Source: Auriscalpium vulgare (taxonomy: Eukaryota; Basidiomycota; Agaricomycetes; Russulales; Auriscalpiaceae). Taken from it: 64,000 bases of DNA. Of this stretch, positions 11,796-21,416 are shown one piece after another (positions within the stretch are counted from its first letter, which is position 1; each line of letters begins with the position of its first letter). The translations under genes and the position numbers were made by a program. The stretch covers positions 558,001 to 622,000 of the forward strand of contig JAHBBC010000024.1 of assembly GCA_019915015.1 (NCBI GenBank), read 5' to 3'. The notes beneath the pieces are model-generated. The model saw nothing but the letters and a program-made list of their open reading frames with translations. It did not search any database and was not told the origin of the DNA.

Positions 11796-13493
11796 ATGCT
11801 TGCCTTCCTCGACCTACCCGACGAGCTGCTGCAAGCGATCTTGAGCAATCTTGACCACCACAACATCCTTGCCTGCCAGACAGTCAGTTGACGGGCCATT
11901 TCCGCCCTGACGTGCTGATTTCATAGACATGCTGTAAGCTCAAGACCCTGGTGGACAGCTCCATGCAACTGCAATACATCATAGATCTTGCAGCAGCAGG
12001 TCTGTGTGAGGGAGGGCCCAACCGCGCGACCCTTTGACATTTCCGAGCGGCTACGCCGTCTGCGCGCGTACGAGGCTGCGCGGGCGGGGCCAATTGCTCT
12101 CAAAGAGCTCCCCTTCGTCCTAGCGCTCGTCGGAAACCCGTTGCGCGTGCGCCCGTCTGTGACGACACTCGTCACCGATGTTCTTGAGGAGGACGGCCAT
12201 ATGCGCGTGTATGTCCAGCAGATGCCCTCCCCGGTGCGCGGCATCGAGGAGCGCCACTGGAGCATCAGGCTCGCGAAACGGACTTACGTCGCCGCGGTGG
12301 ACGCTTCGCAGGACATGCTCGTGGGTATCAAGTGCGTGAGGCTCCCTGCAGCCCGTTGTTTATGTCTTGCCTGACGCAAACGCGACTGCGCAGTCCACCG
12401 AGGGCCGTCAGTATTCTCTCGCTGTCGACGGGCGAGCGTCACTCGTCTGCCACCGTCACCAAGATCGCCCTCCCGCGCGATGCGTACACGGTCACGCATG
12501 TCGAGGTGTTCGGCGAGTATCTTGCGGCTATGTGCCAGTGGTCGGAACGCGGACGTTTGGGTGACAATCTGGAACTGGAGGACCGCTGATAATGAAATAG
12601 AACTTGTGCGTGTGCTCTGCCCCTCTATCCTCGTGTACTTACCATACCCATCGCATGCGCTCCCTACAGCGTTCCCCGCGAATGGGTCCTCACTTCAAGT
12701 CTCAGAGCAAATTCACCTTTCTGAGCAGCACGCATCCCGTCCGACCGGGCAGAGGCTATCCTTGTGTATTCCTTCATCCGCACCGAGGAAGCGCTGCCAC
12801 CGCCAACTGTCTTCATACTTCCGACGAGCGCGTCCGGGACTCTCGTGATGCTCAGGCCATGCAGCGACGTCGCCGGGACGCGGCACGCGGGGTACTTCCA
12901 CCCCGCGCCGGCAGCGCGCATGTTCTCACTCACCATCACTCCCGCGCCTTGGAGGAGCGAGCGGCTCGAGCTCGCCGTGCCCGCGGAGCCTTCTTGCGCA
13001 CGTCGCGGCGGCGAAGGCGGTTCCGTGGGCACGCTGGGGCCCCAAGGGGTGTGTGCTCCTGCGAGGCTGCCAATCGGGGCAGAACGCCCCGCTCGGCCTC
13101 GGGGCCAGCGCGATGCGCCCGGTCATGCAGGACGACAAGGGCGTGGTGCGTGCCGATGGGGCACCGGTTTATGCGCTCACGGACCACTGCCGCGCGCGCG
13201 TCGTGCGCGGGACGGGCGGGGTGCTGGTGGAGCCTTTCGAGACGCCCGGGAGGAAGATCATGGGTTGGCCGAGGCCGACACGGCGGTATGCAGTGAAGCA
13301 GTTCTCAATGCCTTTGGGTAGCGAAGACAGGCGGCATGCTATTATTGTATGTGAGGATCTATTGATCGTGCTTTTGCTTGGGGTGCGTCGTTGTGCCGGC
13401 GGGATACGACGAGGGATGCTGATTCTTGTATAGGAGTTCCAGCATGAAAATTCAGCTGCATTTGCAAAGGCGTGGGCTTGTACTACGGTGTAG
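11796..13493 (+). pseudogene. F-box family copy D (frameshifted)
   Basis: A full-length close relative of copy C with all five exons recognisable, from the F-box at 11796 (FLDLPDELLQAILSNLDHH) to the terminal KAWACTTV stop at 13491-13493. Three frame breaks are visible. A 4 nt GGGA-type insertion follows the CEG codons near 12010. A shift near 12545 separates AAMCQWSER from VWVTIWNWRT. A third near 12990 separates ELAVPA from the LLAHV block. Reading frame is otherwise well kept, so the loss looks recent. If the shifts were sequencing errors the gene would be intact. Confidence 0.8.
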
Positions 13494-14167
13494 CAGAAGG
13501 ATGCCACGTACTTTTGTCATCTTTTGCGTGACTAGACGCCCGCATGAAGGTATCGGTGGATTGAACGAAGTGTCCGGGGCGGTCGGCCGGTTCTTTTCTT
13601 CGCTGACAGGCCACCGATAGCTCACCAGGATCAAAGTAGCCTCGAAAGCCACATAGTCGAAAGCGATTACCGCAGAGCGATGAAGGTCGCGCGGCGCGGC
13701 GGAGGAATGAAACGCTGGCCTGCGCTGTCAGTGAAGTTGCGGGAAAAACCACACACGGCGTGTAACTTACCCACAGAATCAGGATCTGGCGCATTTGTTC
13801 AGTACCTCCTTCATAGTCCCCGTTATGTGGATGCCTTAGGAACTTCTTGATTGAACGTCTTGTCATAGAGTGCCAAAGGACGGCGGCAAATGTCATGTGT
13901 GCCTGTGTGTACGGACCATGGAGCACTGCAACATGCAAACCTGATGAATTCAGGGTATTCTGTAGCCTTTGATATTCTGGTGGACCCGCGGAGCTGCAGT
14001 AGGGAGATGACTCTAATGAGTCGATGACGGCCGGAAGCAAGGGGCACGCGGGAACTTGAACGCGCCACAGGCCTGCTGGCGGCCCGCGACTCCCTCTTAT
14101 CCTCAACTTGAACTTATCCTCCGATACACATCGCTGCGTTCATTGCTCGCCGTCACGCTCACTCCTG
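13494..14167. other. Spacer between F-box copies D and E
   Basis: Contains a minus-strand open frame (14106-13483) with one plausible intron and no recognisable domain. It could be a fragment of a real gene, but nothing supports a function. Confidence 0.4.
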
Positions 14168-14422
14168 ATGTTGCTAGTACTGCCCGACGACCTGCTGCAT
14201 GCGATCCTTCTCCAAGTAGACGCCAAGAGCGTCTCCTTCAGTCAGGCAGTCAGTCGTCCCGGGACTACTCTACGCTGAATCTACTGATCTCTGCAACGCA
14301 TCTTGGTCAGACATGCAGAAGGATGAAGACACTTGTGGAGAACTCCATGCGATTGCAGTACAAGATGGAGCTGGGAGCTGCCACGATGTGCGAGGGCCCG
14401 GCTGCCCGAAAACCTCAACGTG

Positions 14423-14650
14423 GAGGGACTTCAGTCCCGTGCCAGACCGGGCGGGGCTCGTATGTGCACTCCGCCCGGTCCTGGCGGGATCCCGCCCATA
14501 CCATGCGGGCTCAGCGCGCCCAGCGATGCTGAAGCAGCTGGAGCGCGCGCATCGAGGGACCCCGCCAGGACCGGGCGCATGCCGCCCGGTCTGAGCGCCG
14601 CCGCCTGGCACCCTACCGCTGGCATGGGCCGCCGCCGTCGGCGCCCTGCC
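14423..14650 (+). repeat. Left terminal inverted repeat of the foldback element
   Basis: Pairs with the reverse complement of about 15830-16054. The outer 6-7 bases differ between the two ends; from CTTCAGTCCCGTGCC inward the match is strong. It includes internal palindromes such as GGCGGGATCCCGCC. Confidence 0.75.
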
Positions 14651-15829
14651 TGTGCGGGCCCGCCTGGTCCACGCGGACGCGTTCTGCTCGTCGCACTCGC
14701 CACACGCGCCTTGCGTGTCGGACTCTATGCCTAGCCCTCCTCCTCGCAATCAGTGCGCGGCCCTGCGCGTTGCCGTCCATGCACACCCCTGCTCCCTGTC
14801 CTCGCTGTGCGCCCATGCGCGTTGCCCTCGCTGCGCGCGCCCGCCCGTCGTTTTTGCTGCGTGCCATCTTCGTTGCCCTCCCTGCGCATCCCTGCACGCC
14901 GCCCTCGCCGCACGCTCCTGCTCTCCGACTCGCCGCGCACCGCCCCTCGTCGCCGCCCTCCTCGTACACAACTGGCAGTCGTCTTTGTCGTGCGTCCGGT
15001 CGTGTGCCTTGGCGGTCCTTGTCATCGGCAACTTGTCGCGCAGCTGACCCGGGTGCCGGTGAGATGATGTTGAGGGTGCAAGGGTGTGGGGAAGGTACTG
15101 GGTTTGAGGGCAGGAGGGACAGGTGGTAGTCGGAAGAAAGTGGACTTTGCTGCGTTGAGGCTGCCGGAGAATCATGTGGTCACGTGGTTCTGTTGATTGC
15201 ACTCGTGGGAATCTGCCTTGGGACGCTCGTCGCTGACGCCTTTCAGAATCACTGCTTCACTCGCCTTCCGCTGCCCGCACGCCCGGCCGTCCGGCCCCCG
15301 ACAACTGCAAGACCGGCTTGCGCAGTCTTGTATGGCGCCACACCAGGTGCCTCCTGGCTGCGCAGCGAGGACGACATGCAGGGGCGCGCGGCGAGGACGA
15401 CGAGAACGACGCGCAGCTAGGCTAACACACAGCGAGGACGACACGCAGCAAGGACGCCGCGCGTGAGCTTACAGCGAGGGCAACGCGCATGGTGCGCAGC
15501 GAGGGCAGCGCACATAGACGTGCAACCAGGACACCGCGCATTCAGCAGGCGACGCGACGCAGGCGAGGAGCGGGGGTGCACGACGACGGCGACGAGGGCG
15601 TGCGGCAAGGGCGACAACGTTCGCAACGCGAGGCGCGCAGCGAGGGTGACGAGCTGGGGCGCGCGGTGTGGGCGACGAGGGGTGCACGGTGCGGGCGACG
15701 AGGGCGCGCAGGGAAGGCGGCGAGCAGGGGCGCGCGGTGTGGGCAACGAAGGGGCGCGCGGTGCGGGCGGCGAGGGGCGCGCGGTGCGGGCAATGAGGTG
15801 CGCGCGGTGCGGGCGACGAGCCCGCACAG

Positions 15830-16054
15830 ACGAGGCGCACCGACGGCGGCGGCGATGGTAGCGGGGTTCCCGAGCGGCGCACAGACCGGGCGGCATCCGC
15901 CCGGTCCTGGCGGTCTCCCTCGCTGCGCACGGGCTCCGGCTGCTCCAGCATCGCTGGGCGCGCTGAGCCCGCGCGGTACGGGCGGGATCCCGCCAGGACC
16001 GGGCGGGGTGCACATACGAGCCCCGACCGATCTGGCACGGGACTGAAGAAGTAC
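15830..16054 (-). repeat. Right terminal inverted repeat of the foldback element
   Basis: The inverse partner of 14423-14650. It ends GGCACGGGACTGAAG next to the right copy of CAACGTG. Confidence 0.75.
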
Positions 16055-16808
16055 CAACGTGTCCGAGAAGCTACAGCGCATACGCTCGTACCGAGCGGCT
16101 TGTACTAGCGATATCAAATTCGAAGAGCTTCCATTTGCCCCAGCCCTCACCGGTGACACCTTGTTGCACAGTTCCGTGACTACATTGGTCTCGGACAGCA
16201 TTGAGAGCGGTGGGCGCCGAGTGTACGTCCAGCAAATGCTGTCTGTGCTGCGCGGCAGTGTGGGCACGTTGGTTGAGGAGGCGACTGAGGCGCCTGACGA
16301 AGGTAACCGTGGAATCTGGATTGTCCGAGGCGAGGTTGCCATATGTGGAGAAGGAGTTCATGATGCCCGGGCCTGAGGGGCGGTACAAAGCGATCCTGTG
16401 TGAGGATCAGCTGTTTCAAGTGTTCGAGGTGTGTAGCCTTGATTGTGGGAACAGCGATGATTCAATGATGCATTCACAGGAGTCGCATACGGAAGGTCGG
16501 CATTCGTTCGTGAGAGCATGGGCGTGCACGATTTGACGGTAGCGACGTAACTGCGGCGGTGGGTATATGCAATTGCCACCATCAGCAAAACAGTGTTCAT
16601 CCGCTATTACCTTGCGGCCCCTGCCGCACGTGACAGTGCTGGCGCCGATTTGCATAGGTTTACGAAGGCAGTACAAGGCTTTGCAGTACCACCGACGTCC
16701 TTCTCCTGCTTTGCGCTAGCTATATCATCGCTACGGAATTGCATCATACCTGTGTCTCCTTGATAAAGGCATGTAAATGCTCAACGCGGATTTGTCAATA
16801 GTCGGTAA

Positions 16809-17024
16809 TGTTGAACTATTTTGATCACGTGTTCGTGCTCGCCGGCCCGGCCGCCGCGCGCGCTACTGTACAGTTGCTCGGGATCTTCCGAGTGGCTTGT
16901 TCCCATCATTTTCGCCCGCTCTTCTCTTCTTCACGGATTACGTCTACGCTACTGTCTGCTACGACGTGATAATCCGAGCTCCTTGCTTCCTGCTCATCCC
17001 CCTGCTCGAGATCAATCCTCAACA
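16809..17024 (+). repeat. 5' LTR of gag-only element
   Basis: 216 bp, TGTTG...CAACA, no difference seen from the copy at 18149-18364. Confidence 0.93.
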
Positions 17025-17267
17025 TAATCCGTCTACCTTGGTCGTTGGGAATATCGACCTGCACACCCTCACTCGACTCTACACCGGCCGTACTGCTTCG
17101 GTCGTGCTCGTGGACGTGTAACTGGACCTCACGTCGCAGTGCCTTCGCGTAATCGGACTTCGCGTTGTAGCCCAGGTGGGCATATCTGTCTTGTCATCGT
17201 GCACACATTCCCTGTCCCCCATCCCTCGACATTCCTTTCCTTTTCTCCCCCCCACTCGCCATTCGTC

Positions 17268-18068
17268 ATGGACCACCACTCCAGCAATCGCGTCATCCTC
17301 GAGTCAGACGCAGATCTCGCCGCTTGGTCGTATCAGGTCAAGAACATCATCCGAGGCAAGGGCCTCTATGATATCCTGATTGGGGTCGACACTCGCCCCA
17401 CCGGGCCTCTCCGCGCTGTCCGTACCTGGGATGCCAGGGCTGCGGAGGTCATCTCCGTGCTCACCAAGCACATCCACCGCGACCAGTATCCGCACATCGA
17501 GGACCTCGAGGGCGACCCGCACGCTGTGTGGCAGCGCCTCCAGGACATGAACTCGGTCACCGGTCTTGACCGCGAAGGTTCGCTCTGGGCGTCATTCACT
17601 TCATCCTCCTTCGACAATTCCATCACCATGTCCAAGCACGTTGCCCAGCTCCGTTCCCTCCGTTCCCAGCTCGTGAATCTTGGTCAGCCAGTTTCCGACA
17701 AGCTCTTCATCACAATTCTCCTGCGCTCGCTCCCAGCCACCGGAGATTGGAAGATCTTCCTCGCCTCGCTTCGCGGCAATCTCCAGAACGACGACGTCGA
17801 GCACGTCATCAAGTGCTGCCTCGACGAGTACGCTTCACAGAGCAAGGGGAAGCAGGTCGAGGCGGAAGGTTCCGCTCTGAACACTGCGCTCGCAGCTGCT
17901 CGCAGCCAGGGGAAGCCGGGCACATCTCGCGCCAAGCCGACTGTCGTTTGCTTCACCTGCGGTGGAAGGGGACACTTCGCCAGCGAATGCCCGACCGTCC
18001 CTGGATCGGTCGAGACAGAAAACGTGGCTGATCTTGCTGTGACGTTTGACACTGGTGTTGCCTTGTGA
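17268..18068 (+). CDS. gag: Gag polyprotein (UBN2/Copia type), 266 aa
   Basis: Starts at ATG 17268 (MDHHSSNRVILESDADLAAW). The N-terminal two thirds have the Copia-type capsid pattern (WSYQVKNIIRGKGL, then DPHAVWQRLQDM, LRSLRSQLVNLG, LLRSLP, W..F). A CCHC zinc knuckle, CFTCGGRGHFASEC, lies near residue 230 and should bind nucleic acid. The frame stops just after DTG in LAVTFDTGVAL, which may be the stub of a protease or chance. The product would package RNA in virus-like particles; without pol it depends on a partner element. Confidence 0.9.
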   Translation: MDHHSSNRVILESDADLAAWSYQVKNIIRGKGLYDILIGVDTRPTGPLRAVRTWDARAAEVISVLTKHIHRDQYPHIEDLEGDPHAVWQRLQDMNSVTGLDREGSLWASFTSSSFDNSITMSKHVAQLRSLRSQLVNLGQPVSDKLFITILLRSLPATGDWKIFLASLRGNLQNDDVEHVIKCCLDEYASQSKGKQVEAEGSALNTALAAARSQGKPGTSRAKPTVVCFTCGGRGHFASECPTVPGSVETENVADLAVTFDTGVAL

Positions 18069-18148
18069 TGGACAGTACGTTTAACTTTTTTATTTATCTT
18101 TTGCTTCCTTACTTCTCCTACTGTATGCCGGTCTCGCACGAGGGGAAG

Positions 18149-18364
18149 TGTTGAACTATTTTGATCACGTGTTCGTGCTCGCCGGCCCGGCCGCCGCGCG
18201 CGCTACTGTACAGTTGCTCGGGATCTTCCGAGTGGCTTGTTCCCATCATTTTCGCCCGCTCTTCTCTTCTTCACGGATTACGTCTACGCTACTGTCTGCT
18301 ACGACGTGATAATCCGAGCTCCTTGCTTCCTGCTCATCCCCCTGCTCGAGATCAATCCTCAACA
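18149..18364 (+). repeat. 3' LTR of gag-only element
   Basis: Identical by eye to 16809-17024, and followed directly by the target duplication GGTAA. Confidence 0.93.
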
Positions 18365-18369
18365 GGTAA

Positions 18370-19289
18370 GTGGTCGGCAGCCCGTGTGCGCAGCTGCGAA
18401 GGGAGGCGCATCCTTGGAGTTTCCTTGTATCAACTCATAAAGTCCTTACCAGCCTGTACAACATACAATGCTTTACTTCAACGTACAGCATGGCTCGCCA
18501 CTCCTGCGCGGAAGATTAGCGGCAGCTGTAAGCAGTGCCCGCCTGGGCCGCCTCTCCTCACTTCGAGCATCCCTCACGACTCTGTGTATCACCTCTTGTT
18601 ACCTATAACTGTTGTTGTCGTCGTAGATTTGCGGCAAGGGGGCAAGACGGACTTGAGCGTCGGACGCGCGCGCGCCCTGAGGATGCCTGCGAGAAGAATG
18701 GAGTCGGAAACTGGAAAGCACCTAGCGAAGACACAAAATTGGCACTTCAAGGGCTATGAACACGCCATTTATGGGGCCGGTGATCTGAGGAGCCCGAGTT
18801 AGATGAAAGAAAATAAATCAGTAGAATGGAGGCGAAGACGTAGATACATAAGGACAACCATCGCACGCAAAGTGACGCCCCCCGTTCCCATCTTCCTCTC
18901 AGGCATACACCATCGTCTTCGCAGTTAACCCCGAGCGTCACATTCACAGATCTAGAGAAGAGTTCACGCAGCGAAGTGCTGTCGTCGTCGAGTGTTTGTG
19001 GCAGCACTGCCACTCAGCACAGGCTGAGGTGAGCACCCATTACATATATGTTCCCATGCACCCGCGCGGCCGGGCAGGCAGGGCTTGCGACTGGCTTGCG
19101 TTGAAGTTGCGTGTCTTCGCGCCGCCGGTTGCTTCGCAGCCTGTCCTCTTCATATATTCCTCCAACCTGCACATGCCAGGCCGACATCGCCAATCCTCTC
19201 GAATTTTCCCAGGTGAGTACCTCTTCAGTAGGTCCTGTGATTAATCGTCGCAATTTTTCAGACTTGTGACTTCTAACTTTCTAACGTTC
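18370..19289. other. Intergenic between two transposons
   Basis: 920 bp with no recognised gene. Its right end abuts the TAA target site of the Harbinger element. Confidence 0.5.
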
Positions 19290-20516
19290 TAAGGGCCCGT
19301 TCGGCAACCCAGGTAGGGTTGGGTCGGGTCGGGTTGCGCCAGCCAAAATAGCGTGGGAGCGGGTTTGCGAGCAGGAACCAGACCCGACCCGACCGCGCGC
19401 GGCAAATTGCACACCTCGGGTAGGGTTGGGTCGGGTTGGGGTTGTCACGCACGCGCGAGTTCCCCGTCTCGACTGCCTACTCTCGCTTCCTCTGTCGTTT
19501 ACTGGCCCTTGCTACACACTCCCACTATTTAAATGGCTGGCACTCGCTCCCAGGCCACATCTGTGGCCCCTCCGAGTGAGGTACCGGCCACCTCGAGCCA
19601 AGATGTGCCCGGGGACAAAAATGCCGGCACTGCTTCGAAGAAGCCCAAGGCCAACTGGTCCACGCGCGATGACGAAGTTCTGATCGAGGTGTTGGAGAGC
19701 CTGAAGTCACAATATCAGTCGGACAGTGGTTGGAAGGCTCCGGTCTGGCTCGCTGCTGCTGAAAGGCTGGCAGGCAGTGAGGAGGTCAGTGGGGGTGGTC
19801 CAAAGGGTTCGAGCAGCTGTCAGGATCGCTTTGGCACGGTCTGTCCTGTTGATTTCTCTGATCTCGTGCTGTTCTAACAACTGTTTGATACTTCACAGTT
19901 GAAGACGAACTACATTACTGTCAAGACACTCCGTGACTTGTCCGGATTTGGCTGGGACTCTGCGAATTGTATCGTCACTGCGCCGGACTCTGTCTGGGAC
20001 ACCTATATTGCTGTGAGAGGTTGTTCACGTACATTGATATGATGCTTAACTTTTGCAGAGCCATCCCAAGGCTGCAAGATGGAGGAAGAAGACCTTCCCT
20101 CTGTTCGACGAGATGGCTGTGCTTGTCGACGGTCGTGTTGCTACAGGTGAAGGTGCTTTCCGTGCAGGGCACTCCCAGGCCGACAGCGAGCCGAGCGAAA
20201 ATGAGAGTGACCAACCGGTTGAAACTGTGGTATGTCTCACAACTGTACTGCGGATGCATACTTATGTGTCATCCAGGCGCCTGCGACACCAACGGCAACG
20301 CCGGGGCATAAGCGGGCAACATCTGAGGCTCCTCGATCTGCTCGCCGACTCAAGAAGTCGAGGTCTTCCCGCGGTGAAGCCGTTGAAGCTCTTGTTGACC
20401 TTACCGGGGCCATCAAGGGACTCATTGGTGAACCTGCGCAAGCCAGCACCTCCGCTGAAGCTTCGGGCAGTGGTCCAGTCAATCTGGATCTTCTGTCGAC
20501 TCCCGCTCGCAGACGG

Positions 20517-21367
20517 TGATGGGACCCGCCGCGCTACAGGCACCGAAACGGGCCGATCGCACCGCTACAGAACGATACACACCCCCGAGACGCCCATAGG
20601 GTGTCGAGGCAACCACACGACCACGATGCGATACTCCGGAGGCAGGGCGACACAGCTGCGATAACAGACGGCGTAGGGGAAGCGTACCGTGGAGGGGGGC
20701 GAGACTTAGCGGGGCGCGAGTGCACGGGCCGTGGGAGAGCTGACGAAGCAGCGGTATATAGATGCGATTCATACTCTTGTATAGACACTTTTGGACCTTG
20801 GGCCTACACCCGAGACTACACCTTTCATTCCTGCTTCACAGAGAGCATCGCACGACGCGACACCGCCAGACCAGCCCGACACGATGCCTTAAACCAGGAA
20901 GCCGTAGCGACATCCGGGTCGCGCCACCTTTGCGATACCACGGGCTACGCTGCCCCGACTCAACCACAGACTGGAGTGATACAGTGTGGTAGGTTTTATG
21001 ACTGACGTTTATATTCCAGGATAGCGACTCGGACGGTACAAGCGCGGGGACACAGGTCGGACGGTCGGACGGCAAGGGCGACTCCGCAACTAGGACGGAC
21101 CGGCGGCGACAGACGGGAGGGTCGCACCGAATAGTGTGGGAAGGGACGCAACGTGCGACGGTCGGATGGGAGCGGAGAGAGAGAGAGAGAGGGAGAGGGC
21201 CGCAGGACGAGGGCAGGACCCGCGGGGTCCTGGGTGGTTTGTTCGGGGCACGGTCGCGATCTTGGGTTTCTTCCTCCGACCCACTACCTCTTGGGCCAGC
21301 GGTTTGCTGCTCGCTCCCTCCATTTCTATCGACGTTCCCGGGGCCTCCCCCAGGGTTCATCTCATCA
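20517..21367 (+). repeat. 5' LTR of Gypsy element
   Basis: 851 bp. Contains a TATATA at 20755-20760 as likely promoter and a GA dinucleotide run near 21178-21193. About four differences from the 3' copy. Confidence 0.92.
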
Positions 21368-21370
21368 TTT

Positions 21371-21390
21371 GTGGAGCCCACCGCGAGGGG
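21371..21390 (+). promoter_or_regulatory. Candidate primer-binding site of Gypsy element
   Basis: Begins TGG three bases after the 5' LTR, as expected for pairing with the CCA end of a tRNA. The tRNA could not be assigned. Confidence 0.4.
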
Positions 21391-21416
21391 GCTAGTGTCA
21401 ACCGCTCAGCAACCCG

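Larger units (their letters stand above)
14423..16054. mobile_element. Long-TIR (foldback/MULE-like) non-autonomous DNA transposon
   Basis: This 1632 bp block interrupts copy E and is flanked by CAACGTG at 14416-14422 and 16055-16061, which fits a 7-9 bp target duplication. Its ends are inverted repeats of about 200-230 bp; the left segment from CTTCAGTCCCGTGCC onward matches the reverse complement of the right end with few differences. Farther inside, the arms remain partly inverse (TGCGCGTTGCCCTCGCTGCG on the left is mirrored at 15474-15500), leaving a unique centre of about 15050-15350. The interior is GC-rich and pyrimidine-rich on the left, purine-rich on the right. No transposase was seen. 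The class could be Mutator-like or hAT-like. Confidence 0.8.
14168..16536 (+). pseudogene. F-box family copy E (split by a transposon and internally deleted)
   Basis: The F-box at 14168 (MLLVLPDDLLHAILLQVD) and the start of exon 2 (CRRMKTLVENS, MCEGPAARK) are interrupted at 14416-14422. The gene resumes at 16055 with NVSEKLQRIRSYRAA and YVQQMLSVLRG, then jumps near 16256 to VEEATEAP in the C-terminal part, so about 300 codons are missing. The end (CEDQLFQVFEVC, then VRAWACTI stop at 16534-16536) is preserved. The interrupting DNA is a 1.63 kb inverted-repeat element. Confidence 0.85.
16809..18364 (+). mobile_element. Gag-only LTR retrotransposon (Copia-type gag, TR-GAG-like)
   Basis: A 1556 bp element with two 216 bp LTRs that look identical base for base. 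They start TGTTG, end CAACA and are flanked by a perfect 5 bp duplication GGTAA (16804-16808 and 18365-18369). A purine run GAGGGGAAG (18140-18148) precedes the 3' LTR. Only one gene, gag, fits inside. There is no integrase, reverse transcriptase or RNase H, so mobility must come from a complete relative. Identical LTRs and clean target duplication point to a very recent insertion. Confidence 0.93.

Noticed and set aside
14613..15866. Several 90-190 codon frames in the GC-rich insert
   Set aside because: They fall in the arms of the inverted-repeat element and consist of Arg/Ala/Pro repeats.
19293..19450. TAGGGTTGGG repeats as telomeric DNA
   Set aside because: They are part of the Harbinger terminal and subterminal repeats, are not TTAGGG arrays, and occur inverted at the other end of the element.
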